The notes under the pieces: model-generated
What the model was told of the DNA's origin: nothing
The model's database searches: none
The model's input: only the letters and a program-made list of their open reading frames with translations
Origin: Herbinix sp.
GTDB lineage: Bacteria; Bacillota; Clostridia; Lachnospirales; Lachnospiraceae
NCBI GenBank assembly: GCA_029256105.1
Contig: JAQSYO010000008.1
Location: forward strand, 62,001 to 126,000
Length of the DNA stretch: 64,000 nucleotides
Reading direction: 5' to 3'
Translations under genes and position numbers: made by a program
Part shown: in pieces, positions 17,804 through 26,164 of the stretch
How positions within the stretch are numbered: the first letter of the stretch is position 1
How the letters are laid out: every line of letters starts with the position of its first letter

Positions 17804-19738
17804 ATGTTTGGTAATGAGAGGAAAACAATTGGCGTTTTTGTAACACAGTTACATCAAGAGTTTCAAGAAACCTTAAGCAGAGGAATTTGCAAAAGAGCAA
17901 AGGAACTTGGCTATAATGTGGCATTTTTTACTAACTTTTTAGGATACGGTGAATTTCAATATGAAATTGGAGAACGAAGCATCGCGCTTCTTCCAAGTTA
18001 TGAGGATCTTGACGGAATTATTATCCTTCCGGATACTATGTTTGTTCAAGGTTTTGATAAGTGCATTCGTGAACATATAAAAGATAGTGGGAGATGTCCC
18101 GTCGTTAGTGTTCGCCAGAGAATAGAAGAATATTATAACGTTTTAATAGAGGACACTTCAGTGCTGGATGAAATCATCCATCATTTTATTGTTGACCATG
18201 GTTATAAAAAGATTAATTTTTTAACGGGACCGAGGGATAATCTGGTATCGATAGAACGGCTTGAGGCCTATAAAAGAATTATGAAAGAGCATGATATTAC
18301 AGTGAACGAAGATCAGATGTATTATGGAGACTTCTGGAAACTTATGGGGTATGATGCCGTGCGATATTGGCTATCAGATCCGGAGAAGCGTCCGGAAGCT
18401 ATAATATGTGCCAACGATTATATGGCAGCTACCGTATGCAGTGCATTAGCAGAGCGAGGCATTTCAGTTCCAGAGGATATTGCTGTCTCAGGTTGCGATA
18501 ATATGGCAATCACAGAAGATTTTAACCCTTCTATTACCACGGCTGGAATACCTATATTCGAAATGGGAATTGAGGCAGTAGAGAAGTTACATAAGCATAA
18601 CATGAAAATCCCACAGGATAAAAATTCATATCTGAGTACGGTTACGACTTTGCGGGAATCGTGTGGGTGCAAAGTAAATAGTAACAGGAATGTAATGACA
18701 AAACGACGCAACCGTTTAATTAGTGAGATGGAAGAAAAGGAAAAGGATATTTCAAATAATGCTTTCATGTCTGTTGAATTAACAAATGTTAAATTGATAG
18801 ACGAACTAGATCGCAAGCTTGCGTCGTATACATATATGAACGAAGGGTTTGAAAGTTTTTATATGTGCTTGCATAAGGACTGGGAGTTATTTAGCAATGA
18901 AAATCCACCCGAGCTATCCAGCCTAACGAATATGGTTATGGAGGTTGGCATAAAGAAAGGGGAATGGCTTCAGAAAGAAGATTTCTCAAAACAGAGTTTA
19001 TTACCAACAGCGCATGTTGGAAGAGACCCTCAGATATTCATATTTAATATGCTTCATTATCAAGAAGTATGCTTTGGCTATACTGCAATCAGTTTTTATA
19101 ATGGAGCGGTGTACAAACCCTCGTATCAAGGATGGCTGATTAATATATGCAATGCCCTGGAGAATATTAGAATTCATAACGAATTGAAGCGATTAGTTTA
19201 TAAACTGGAGGATATGTATATAAAGGACGAGATGACAGGCTTGTATAATCGTAGGGCTTTGGTAACACTAGGACAGAAATACATGAAACAAAGCATTGAC
19301 GAGCATAGTGATCTAATGGTATTTACAGCCGATATGGATAAATTGAAGTTTATTAACGATAACTTTGGACATGCTTGTGGGGACATAGCGATTAAGGTAG
19401 TTTCAAATGCACTACTTTATGCAGCAGAAGATGACGAAATCTGTATGCGTGTTGGTGGCGATGAGTACGTCGTAATCGGTTTAGATTATGATCAAAGGAA
19501 AATGAACCATTTTGTGAATCGTTTTGAAGAGGAAATTGACCGTTATAATAGGGAAGCGGGCAGTGAATATAAGGTATATGTAAGTTATGGATGGAGCATT
19601 ATAAAACCAAATGAAACTACAACGATAGAGGATTGTTTAATCGTAGCTGATGCTAAGATGTATCAGCAAAAATACGAGAAAGAAGCGCTCCGATTAAAGC
19701 ATAGAAGTGAATTCAGGGAACTCGATGGTAAAAGATAA
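17804..19738 (+). CDS. LacI-type sensor domain fused to a GGDEF diguanylate cyclase
   Basis: The 644-residue protein starts directly with a sugar-binding-like LacI effector domain (about 5-290, IGVFVTQLHQEFQETLSRG through VPEDIAVSGCDNMAIT) and has no HTH and no signal peptide. A linker of about 170 residues with a coiled-coil region follows, then a GGDEF domain from DEMTGLYNRRAL (about 475) with active-site GGDEY (about 550). It should make c-di-GMP in the cytoplasm under control of a small ligand, probably a sugar. An I-site RxxD was not seen four residues before GGDEY in the usual place (MRVGGDEY), so product inhibition may be weak. The frame opens at 17798, but the aggag site touches that ATG; the ATG at 17804 has 6-base spacing. 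Confidence 0.88.
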   Translation: MFGNERKTIGVFVTQLHQEFQETLSRGICKRAKELGYNVAFFTNFLGYGEFQYEIGERSIALLPSYEDLDGIIILPDTMFVQGFDKCIREHIKDSGRCPVVSVRQRIEEYYNVLIEDTSVLDEIIHHFIVDHGYKKINFLTGPRDNLVSIERLEAYKRIMKEHDITVNEDQMYYGDFWKLMGYDAVRYWLSDPEKRPEAIICANDYMAATVCSALAERGISVPEDIAVSGCDNMAITEDFNPSITTAGIPIFEMGIEAVEKLHKHNMKIPQDKNSYLSTVTTLRESCGCKVNSNRNVMTKRRNRLISEMEEKEKDISNNAFMSVELTNVKLIDELDRKLASYTYMNEGFESFYMCLHKDWELFSNENPPELSSLTNMVMEVGIKKGEWLQKEDFSKQSLLPTAHVGRDPQIFIFNMLHYQEVCFGYTAISFYNGAVYKPSYQGWLINICNALENIRIHNELKRLVYKLEDMYIKDEMTGLYNRRALVTLGQKYMKQSIDEHSDLMVFTADMDKLKFINDNFGHACGDIAIKVVSNALLYAAEDDEICMRVGGDEYVVIGLDYDQRKMNHFVNRFEEEIDRYNREAGSEYKVYVSYGWSIIKPNETTTIEDCLIVADAKMYQQKYEKEALRLKHRSEFRELDGKR

Positions 19739-19755
19739 GAAAGGCTTGGTATAGA

Positions 19756-21261
19756 ATGGACAGGCTGTATGATAAATTGATTTCCTATAACGAAGAGGAT
19801 TATTACCCCATGCATATGCCAGGGCATAAACGTAATACGAAGCTGATGCAAATGGATAATCCTTATGCAATTGACATAACCGAAATAGAAGGATTTGATA
19901 ACCTCCATCAGGCAGAGGGAATTCTAAAGCAGTTGTCAGACCGTATCAGCAGACTTTATGGAGCAGAAAGATCCTTTCCACTTATCAATGGCAGTACAGC
20001 GGGTATACTTGCTGGAATATCGGCTGCTACTAAGCGGGGAGATAAGGTTCTTCTTGCAAGAAACGCCCATAAATCGGTTTATCATGCGGCGGTTCAAATG
20101 GAGCTAAAGCCAATCTATTGTTATCCACAGAAAATAGATGAATTACCGGTCAACGGTGGAATTCTTGCCGTAGAAATAGAAGAGGCGTTGATAACAAACA
20201 TAGATATTAAGCTAGTAGTTATAACATCTCCGACTTATGAAGGAATAGTATCGGATATTAGGTTGATAGCTGAAATAGTACATCAACATGGAGCAATTTT
20301 GCTTGTAGATGAAGCACATGGAGCACATTTTGGCTTCCATAAGGGCTTTCCAAAAAGTTCAGTTGGTTTGGGAGCCGACCTTGTTATTCAAAGTTTTCAT
20401 AAAACACTCCCCTCCTTTACACAGACTGCGGTATTACACTCCAATCGGAGGGAATTAAATCATAAAATAGAACATTATCTTGCAATCTATCAAAGTAGCA
20501 GCCCCTCCTACCTACTGCTGGCAAGTATTGACCGTCTTGTAAGTATGTTAGAGGATGAGGCAAATTCTCTTTTTGAATCTTATCAGGAGAAGTTAGATAA
20601 ATTTTATAGAACGCTTGGGGCATTAAAGAACTTAACACTTATGGACCGACATATCGTCGGACACTTTGGTATATATGACCTCGATCCTTCCAAAGTAACG
20701 ATTTCAGTAAAAAAGACGCAACTATCAGGCCATCAATTGCAGGAAATACTCCGTAAACAATTCCATATTGTAATGGAGATGGAAGCTTCCGATTATGTTC
20801 TTGGAATGACAAGTATTTGTGATACACAGGAAGGCTTTGATCGGTTAGCCAATGCCCTCCTCACAATTGACAAAGATGAGGTCGACTTAAAAGAGAAGCA
20901 GAATAGCAAAACAGAAAGTCTTCCACAAAGGCAGACTATAATACACAAGGAAGCATTTCTTTCAAAGGAAGCAAAGTCTACCAAGGAAGTAATGCTACAC
21001 AAAGAAACAAGGGTTCCAAGACAAGCCATGTTTCCATATGAGGCTTACGAACATGAAGCTAAACAAATAAAGCTGTTAGACAGCAGCGGAAGAATTGCGG
21101 CTAACTTTGTCAGTCTGTTTCCGCCCGGTTCGCCACTCCTGGTACCAGGTGAAATAATTGATGAAAGATTTGTAGATTATGTTAAACAAATGCAGCAAGA
21201 GGGAATAACAATAACCGGTCTTGTGGGAGAACAAAAGGATGAGATCGAAGTGGTTGATTAA
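19756..21261 (+). CDS. Orn/Lys/Arg decarboxylase family protein (YaaO-like)
   Basis: The 501-residue protein is a PLP enzyme of the wingless Orn/Lys/Arg decarboxylase group: HMPGHKRN near the start, LINGSTAGILAGI, LLVDEAHGAHF with the PLP-contact Asp, SFHKTLPSFTQTAVLH with the Schiff-base Lys, and a C-terminal domain with FPPGSPLLVPGE. It would decarboxylate a basic amino acid for polyamine synthesis; the exact substrate is not readable. A charged linker at about 375-425 (KE/HKE-rich) separates the two domains and is not conserved in the family. In Bacillus yaaO heads the tmk-yaaQ-yaaR-holB block, and the same order is kept here. Confidence 0.88.
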   Translation: MDRLYDKLISYNEEDYYPMHMPGHKRNTKLMQMDNPYAIDITEIEGFDNLHQAEGILKQLSDRISRLYGAERSFPLINGSTAGILAGISAATKRGDKVLLARNAHKSVYHAAVQMELKPIYCYPQKIDELPVNGGILAVEIEEALITNIDIKLVVITSPTYEGIVSDIRLIAEIVHQHGAILLVDEAHGAHFGFHKGFPKSSVGLGADLVIQSFHKTLPSFTQTAVLHSNRRELNHKIEHYLAIYQSSSPSYLLLASIDRLVSMLEDEANSLFESYQEKLDKFYRTLGALKNLTLMDRHIVGHFGIYDLDPSKVTISVKKTQLSGHQLQEILRKQFHIVMEMEASDYVLGMTSICDTQEGFDRLANALLTIDKDEVDLKEKQNSKTESLPQRQTIIHKEAFLSKEAKSTKEVMLHKETRVPRQAMFPYEAYEHEAKQIKLLDSSGRIAANFVSLFPPGSPLLVPGEIIDERFVDYVKQMQQEGITITGLVGEQKDEIEVVD

Positions 21262-21282
21262 GATAGAGAGAGGAATATAAGA

Positions 21283-21894
21283 ATGGCTAGGATATTTATT
21301 GTCATGGGAAAAAGCGCTACTGGGAAGGATACAATATATAAAAAGCTGCTGGAAATAGAGGAATTAAATTTAAAGACAGCGGTTATGTATACAACAAGAC
21401 CGATAAGAAAGGCAGAAGAAGATGGAGTTGAATATCATTTTGTAGATGAGGATACGTTATTAAAGCTACAAAATCAAAAGAAAATCATCGAACATCGATC
21501 TTATGATACCATTCATGGGACCTGGCACTATTTTACCGTGAATGATGGACAGATTAATCTAGAGGAAAGCGATTATCTGTTAATAGGAACCTTGGAAACA
21601 TACGCGCAAATTAGGGAATACTTTGGGAAGGATCGTGTGATACCGATCTATCTTGAGGTAGAGGATGGAGTAAGACTACTTCGAGCGCTAAAAAGAGAAC
21701 AAAAACAGGAGCAGCCCAAATACGCAGAAATGTGCCGACGTTATCTAGCGGACGAGGAGGATTTCTCTGATGAAAATCTTCAAAAGAACGGTATAGCAAA
21801 GCGCTATCAAAATACGGACATAAACATTTGCCTGTATGAGCTAAAGGACGACATCAAAAATTTTACTATTAACTCATTGGATGGTGTGATATAA
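21283..21894 (+). CDS. Guanylate-kinase-like protein in the tmk position
   Basis: The 203-residue protein has a P-loop GKSATGKD and a guanylate-kinase-type NMP site MYTTRPIRKAEEDGVEYHFVD, as in Gmk (TTRxxRxxExxGxxYxF). The LID region (LKREQKQEQPKYAEMCRRYL) is Gmk-like but less basic. True Gmk has GPSGxGK(S/T); here the loop ends in Lys-Asp (GKD), so the usual Ser/Thr that holds magnesium is missing. It lies 21 bases after the decarboxylase, where thymidylate kinase sits in Bacillus. It may be a second GMP/nucleotide kinase or a non-catalytic relative. Confidence 0.75.
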   Translation: MARIFIVMGKSATGKDTIYKKLLEIEELNLKTAVMYTTRPIRKAEEDGVEYHFVDEDTLLKLQNQKKIIEHRSYDTIHGTWHYFTVNDGQINLEESDYLLIGTLETYAQIREYFGKDRVIPIYLEVEDGVRLLRALKREQKQEQPKYAEMCRRYLADEEDFSDENLQKNGIAKRYQNTDINICLYELKDDIKNFTINSLDGVI

Positions 21895-21905
21895 TATTCG
21901 TGTAT

Positions 21906-22054
21906 AAGCAAAGAAAAGTTAAGGTTAGGGCTTTCAGGAAACAGCTTTAAGTTTCATGAAAGGCATAACCTTAACTGCACGAGTAACACGAGCGAGTAAA
22001 CGAAGTTTACGAGCTTTGCTTAAAGAAGCAAAGAAAAGTTAAGGTTAGGGCTTT
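21906..22054. repeat. Direct repeat plus inverted repeats between kinase gene and yaaR
   Basis: A 29-base direct repeat (starting AAGCAAAGAAAAGTTAAGG) occurs at 21906-21934 and 22026-22054, exactly 120 bases apart. Inside, 20-bp arms AGTTAAGGTTAGGGCTTTCA and TGAAAGGCATAACCTTAACT form a near-perfect hairpin, and a second hairpin GTAAACGAAGTTTAC follows. The end of the second copy lies just before the Shine-Dalgarno site of yaaR. It looks like a small repeat element or a duplicated regulatory hairpin. Confidence 0.8.
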
Positions 22055-22074
22055 GCTTATCTTGGAGGACAGAT

Positions 22075-22515
22075 ATGGAGATTAAGGTTAACCAAATGCA
22101 ACCGATAAATCAGGTCGAACAAAAAGCACCAGTGCCAGAAGCAGATGGTTCTTTTAAATTCACGTTGATTTCCCATATCGAAGAACAGGAATTACAAAAC
22201 CGACTTAACGTAATGCTGGGGGAAATTTCCTCACAAGGCAAAAAGCTTTCCAAGCATATGGATGTTAGAGATATGAAGCACTATCGGGAACTGATTAAAG
22301 AGTTTATGAATGAAATCGTTAATCGCTCCCATAAGTTTTCTAGAGAGAATTTCTTGGACAAAAAAGGTAGGCATAGGGTTTATACGATGATTAAGCTGGT
22401 AGATCAGAATCTAGATGAACTGGCATCGGAGTTGATTAAGGATGAGAAGGATCATTTGACGATTCTGAATAAGATAGATGAGATTAGGGGATTATTACTT
22501 GATATTTTAACCTAA
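22075..22515 (+). CDS. yaaR: YaaR-family protein (DUF327)
   Basis: The 146-residue protein matches the DUF327/YaaR family: a variable start, then [20 protein letters not shown] and long amphipathic helices to [26 protein letters not shown]. Function is unknown in all species. Its position between the nucleotide kinase and holB is one of the most conserved arrangements in Firmicutes, which supports the call. An 'ttggagga' Shine-Dalgarno site precedes the ATG at 22075. Confidence 0.88.
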   Translation: MEIKVNQMQPINQVEQKAPVPEADGSFKFTLISHIEEQELQNRLNVMLGEISSQGKKLSKHMDVRDMKHYRELIKEFMNEIVNRSHKFSRENFLDKKGRHRVYTMIKLVDQNLDELASELIKDEKDHLTILNKIDEIRGLLLDILT

Positions 22516-22605
22516 TAAAAGTGATTTAAATTCACTTAGAAAAAGCCACTGAAGTATTATTTTTGATTTTTGAATACGTGCAATAGCACATACAGGGAGG
22601 TCAAT

Positions 22606-23601
22606 ATGCAAGGTTTCGGACAAATTATCGGTCACGAAAGCATAATACAGCATCTGCAGAACGCGATTAGCTCCCATAAGGTTTCCCACGCTTATATTCT
22701 TCATGGGGAAGAAGGGATGGGTAAAAAACTGCTGGCAACCGCATTTGCAAAGACATTGCTATGTGAGGAAGGCGGTATATTGTCATGTGATCGTTGCAAA
22801 TCCTGTATGCAGACGGAGACGAGCAACCACCCGGATATTATGTGGGTTACGCATGAAAAGGCAAGTATTGGCGTGGATGACATCAGACTTCAGGTCAATG
22901 CAGATATTCAGGTAAAACCATATAACAGTCCATATAAAATATATATTATTGATGATGCAGACAAGCTGACAGAACAGGCACAGAATGCGTTGTTGAAAAC
23001 CATGGAGGAACCGCCGGAATATGCGATTATACTTCTTTTGGTTAGCAACATAAGTATAATTCTCCCTACCATACTATCCAGAAGCGTTCAACTAAATCTA
23101 AAGCCGGTGGATAAACAGGCGATAAAAGAATTTCTGATGGAGGAACACCATATCCCGGATTATATGGCAGACATGGCGGCCACATTTTCTGGTGGAAATG
23201 TCGGAAAAGCAATTAAATATGCCTCTTCAGAAGAATTCGAGAAGATGAAGGGTGATGTACTTCATATATTAAAATACATCGATGATATGGAGCTTTATGA
23301 GGTTATATCTGGTTTAAAATCACTAACTACGAATAAGGCATCGATTGAGGATTATATTGATTTAATGATTTTGTGGTACAGAGACGTTGTAATGTATAAA
23401 GCAACAATGGACCCGGATCTATTATTATATAGAGAAGAACTTACATTTATTAATAAACAAGCAAATATCAGAAGTTATGTAGGCGTAGAAAAAATTATAA
23501 GTGCAATGGAAAAGGCCAAAATTAGACTGAAGGCTAACGTTAATTTTGACATTGCCATTGAACTTATGTTACTTACTATAAAGGAGAACTGTAATGGTTA
23601 A
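22606..23601 (+). CDS. holB: DNA polymerase III delta' subunit
   Basis: The 331-residue protein has the clamp-loader AAA+ start FGQIIGHESIIQHL, a P-loop GEEGMGKKLL, the four-Cys zinc module CDRCKSCM with a preceding Cys, and a sensor-type LKTMEEPPEYAIILLLVSN with SRSVQLNL. Together with tau and delta it loads the sliding clamp during replication. The open frame begins at 22570, but ggagg at 22597-22601 and the family start MQGFGQIIG fit the ATG at 22606. The stop overlaps the start of yaaT (23594) by 8 bases, so the two are translationally coupled. Confidence 0.92.
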   Translation: MQGFGQIIGHESIIQHLQNAISSHKVSHAYILHGEEGMGKKLLATAFAKTLLCEEGGILSCDRCKSCMQTETSNHPDIMWVTHEKASIGVDDIRLQVNADIQVKPYNSPYKIYIIDDADKLTEQAQNALLKTMEEPPEYAIILLLVSNISIILPTILSRSVQLNLKPVDKQAIKEFLMEEHHIPDYMADMAATFSGGNVGKAIKYASSEEFEKMKGDVLHILKYIDDMELYEVISGLKSLTTNKASIEDYIDLMILWYRDVVMYKATMDPDLLLYREELTFINKQANIRSYVGVEKIISAMEKAKIRLKANVNFDIAIELMLLTIKENCNG

Positions 23602-24511
23602 TGTAATCGGAGTAAGATTTCGTAGTGCAGGAAAAGTTTATTTCTTTGATCCTGCAGGTTATGATATTAAGCAGGGTGACAATGTAATTGTTGAGACTGC
23701 AAGAGGCATTGAATATGGGTTGGTGGTACTAGGCCCTCGTGATGTCGAAGATGATAAAATCATCCAACCGCTTAAATCGGTAATCCGTCAGGCAACCGAT
23801 GAGGACAATGCGGTGGAAAAAAGAAATAAAGAGAAGGAAAAAGAGGCGTTTCATATTTGCCTTGAGAAGATTCAAAAGCACGGTTTGGAAATGAAGCTGA
23901 TAGATTCTGAGTATACCTTTGACAATAACAAAGTATTATTTTATTTTACAGCGGACGGAAGAATTGATTTTAGGGAATTGGTAAAGGATTTAGCATCCGT
24001 ATTTAAGACTCGTATTGAGCTTCGACAAATTGGTGTAAGGGATGAGACAAAGATCGTTGGGGGTATCGGAATTTGCGGAAGGCCGCTATGCTGCAATACC
24101 TTCTTATCTGAGTTTGCCCCAGTATCCATCAAAATGGCAAAGGAACAGAATCTTTCCCTCAATCCGACGAAAATTTCCGGTGTATGCGGTAGATTAATGT
24201 GCTGCCTTAAGAATGAGGAAGAGGCTTATGAAGAATTAAATAGTAAGCTACCCGGTGTTGGAGACTTTGTTACAACAAACGACAACCTAAGAGGTGAGGT
24301 ACAAAGTGTCAGCGTATTAAAACAGGTGGTAAAGGTTATCGTTACGTTGGAGAATGATGAGAAGGAATTCCGTGAATACAAAGTAGAGGATTTGCACTTC
24401 AAGCAGAGGAAACGTAAGGAAAGAACACCTTCTTCCATCGAGGATGAAGAATTACGGGTACTTGAGCTTTTAGAGAAGAAGGAAGGGAAATCCCTGCTGG
24501 ATGATGAATAA
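23594..24511 (+). CDS. ricT: YaaT/RicT PSP1-domain protein
   Basis: The 305-residue protein has a PSP1 domain with FRSAGKVYFFDP, GIEYGLVVLGP, DGRIDFRELVKDLASVFKTRIELRQIGVRDE and the Cys-rich GRPLCCNTFL plus CGRLMCCLKNEEEAY. In Bacillus, YaaT/RicT forms the Y-complex with RicA and RicF, binds [4Fe-4S] clusters through such Cys residues and steers RNase Y mRNA processing, phosphorelay and sporulation. It lies between holB and a yabB-like methyltransferase as in Bacillus; the yabA gene normally between them is absent. Confidence 0.92.
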   Translation: MVNVIGVRFRSAGKVYFFDPAGYDIKQGDNVIVETARGIEYGLVVLGPRDVEDDKIIQPLKSVIRQATDEDNAVEKRNKEKEKEAFHICLEKIQKHGLEMKLIDSEYTFDNNKVLFYFTADGRIDFRELVKDLASVFKTRIELRQIGVRDETKIVGGIGICGRPLCCNTFLSEFAPVSIKMAKEQNLSLNPTKISGVCGRLMCCLKNEEEAYEELNSKLPGVGDFVTTNDNLRGEVQSVSVLKQVVKVIVTLENDEKEFREYKVEDLHFKQRKRKERTPSSIEDEELRVLELLEKKEGKSLLDDE

Positions 24512-25259
24512 GAAGGATAGCATAGAGGATTATCTAAGACCGGAGGAACGGGTAGATGAGCTTCACAGAAATAATTATAAAATAATACAAAATACAAACA
24601 AATTCTGTTTTGGAATGGATGCAGTACTTCTTTCCGGTTTCGCAAGGGTGTTACCGGGAGAAAGAGTGTTGGATCTGGGTACCGGAACGGGGATTATACC
24701 AATCCTTTTAGAGGCAAAAACAGAGGGAAAGCACTTCACGGGTCTTGAGATTCAGGAAGAAAGTGCTGATATGGCAAGGCGAAGTGTTGCCATTAACAAA
24801 CTGGAAGACAAAGTTGATATTGTACTTGGTGATATCAAGGAGGCCTCTGCTATTTTTGGACTGGCTTCCTTTGATGTTATTACGAGCAACCCTCCTTATA
24901 TGAATCATAGCCATGGGATAGTAAATCCAGGGGAGGCAAAGGCAATTGCGCGTCATGAGATTCTATGCTCCTTAGAGGATGTTATCCGTGAGGCCGCAAG
25001 GGTATTGAAACCGAATGGTAGATTTTATTTGGTGCATCGACCATTTCGCCTGGTAGAAATTATTAATACATTAACGGCACATAAATTAGAGCCAAAACGG
25101 ATGAAGCTGGTTCATCCCTATATTGACAAGGAGCCGAACATGGTTCTCCTCGAATGTATTAAAGGAGGAAAATCCATGATAAAGGTGGACCCGCCGTTGA
25201 TTGTATATAAAGAACCCAACGTATATACAGATGAAATATATGACATCTATGGGTATTAA
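24501..25259 (+). CDS. YabB-like tRNA/N6-adenine methyltransferase
   Basis: The 252-residue protein is a class I methyltransferase with SAM motif DLGTGTGIIPILL and catalytic NPPYM, the amino-methyltransferase signature of the TrmN6/YabB group that methylates adenosine in tRNA. It overlaps the end of yaaT by 11 bases (ATG 24501; ATG 24504 is the alternative) and precedes rsmI. The yazA endonuclease gene that is often found in between is missing. Confidence 0.85.
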   Translation: MMNKKDSIEDYLRPEERVDELHRNNYKIIQNTNKFCFGMDAVLLSGFARVLPGERVLDLGTGTGIIPILLEAKTEGKHFTGLEIQEESADMARRSVAINKLEDKVDIVLGDIKEASAIFGLASFDVITSNPPYMNHSHGIVNPGEAKAIARHEILCSLEDVIREAARVLKPNGRFYLVHRPFRLVEIINTLTAHKLEPKRMKLVHPYIDKEPNMVLLECIKGGKSMIKVDPPLIVYKEPNVYTDEIYDIYGY

Positions 25260-25282
25260 TGAAATAGAAAGGACGTTAAAAT

Positions 25283-26143
25283 ATGTCCGGAATTTTATAT
25301 TTATGCGCCACACCCATCGGTAATCTTGAGGATATTACGTTACGTGTAATTAGAACTCTGAAAGAAGTCGATTTAATTGCCGCAGAGGATACGAGGCACA
25401 GCATAAAGTTATTGAATCATTTTGAAATTAAAACACCGATGACAAGTTACCATGAGTTTAACAAGGTGGACAAAGCCAAGTATCTGGTAGAACAGTTAAA
25501 ATCAGGTTTAAACATTGCACTAATCACGGATGCAGGAACACCTGGAATCTCAGATCCGGGAGAAGAAATGGTGCGACAGGCATATGCCGCTGGAATTGAG
25601 GTGACCTCTCTTCCTGGTGCCTGTGCAGCCGTTACAGCATTAACATTATCCGGACTTTCCACAAGAAGATTCAGCTTCGAAGCATTTTTACCTACGGATA
25701 AAAAGGAAAGACAGCGGGTACTCGAGGAATTAAAAGTGGATACTAGAACAGTAATTCTTTATGAAGCACCACATAGGCTGAGTAAAACCTTACATGAATT
25801 GCTTGAAGCGCTCGGTAATCGAACAGTAACTATCATTAAAGAAATAACAAAAAAGCATGAAACAATTTTACAGTCCACTCTTATGGAGGCTGCCAGTATC
25901 TTTGACACACAGGAACCGAAAGGCGAGTATGTATTAGTATTGGAGGGGAAGTCTTATAAAGAGATGGAAGCTGAAAAGCAAATACAATGGGAAGCGATAG
26001 CTTTGTCAGAACACATGAAGATATATCAAGAAAAGGGGCTGGAGAAAAAGGAGGCAATGAAAGCGGTCGCAAAAGATAGAGGAATAAGTAAACGGGATAT
26101 TTATCAAATGCTTATTCAAGACGGGTCCGAGGAGAAGGATTAA
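25283..26143 (+). CDS. rsmI: 16S rRNA cytidine-1402 2'-O-methyltransferase
   Basis: The 286-residue protein has the tetrapyrrole methylase-fold RsmI signatures: LYLCATPIGNLEDITLRVIR, AAEDTRHSIKLLNHF, ITDAGTPGISDPGE and LPGACAAVTALTLSG. It 2'-O-methylates C1402 of 16S rRNA in the decoding centre, together with RsmH. It is the usual neighbour of yabB and precedes the TPR/MORN gene by 21 bases. Confidence 0.94.
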   Translation: MSGILYLCATPIGNLEDITLRVIRTLKEVDLIAAEDTRHSIKLLNHFEIKTPMTSYHEFNKVDKAKYLVEQLKSGLNIALITDAGTPGISDPGEEMVRQAYAAGIEVTSLPGACAAVTALTLSGLSTRRFSFEAFLPTDKKERQRVLEELKVDTRTVILYEAPHRLSKTLHELLEALGNRTVTIIKEITKKHETILQSTLMEAASIFDTQEPKGEYVLVLEGKSYKEMEAEKQIQWEAIALSEHMKIYQEKGLEKKEAMKAVAKDRGISKRDIYQMLIQDGSEEKD

Positions 26144-26164
26144 CTGTCTTTTGGAGGTGAAATA

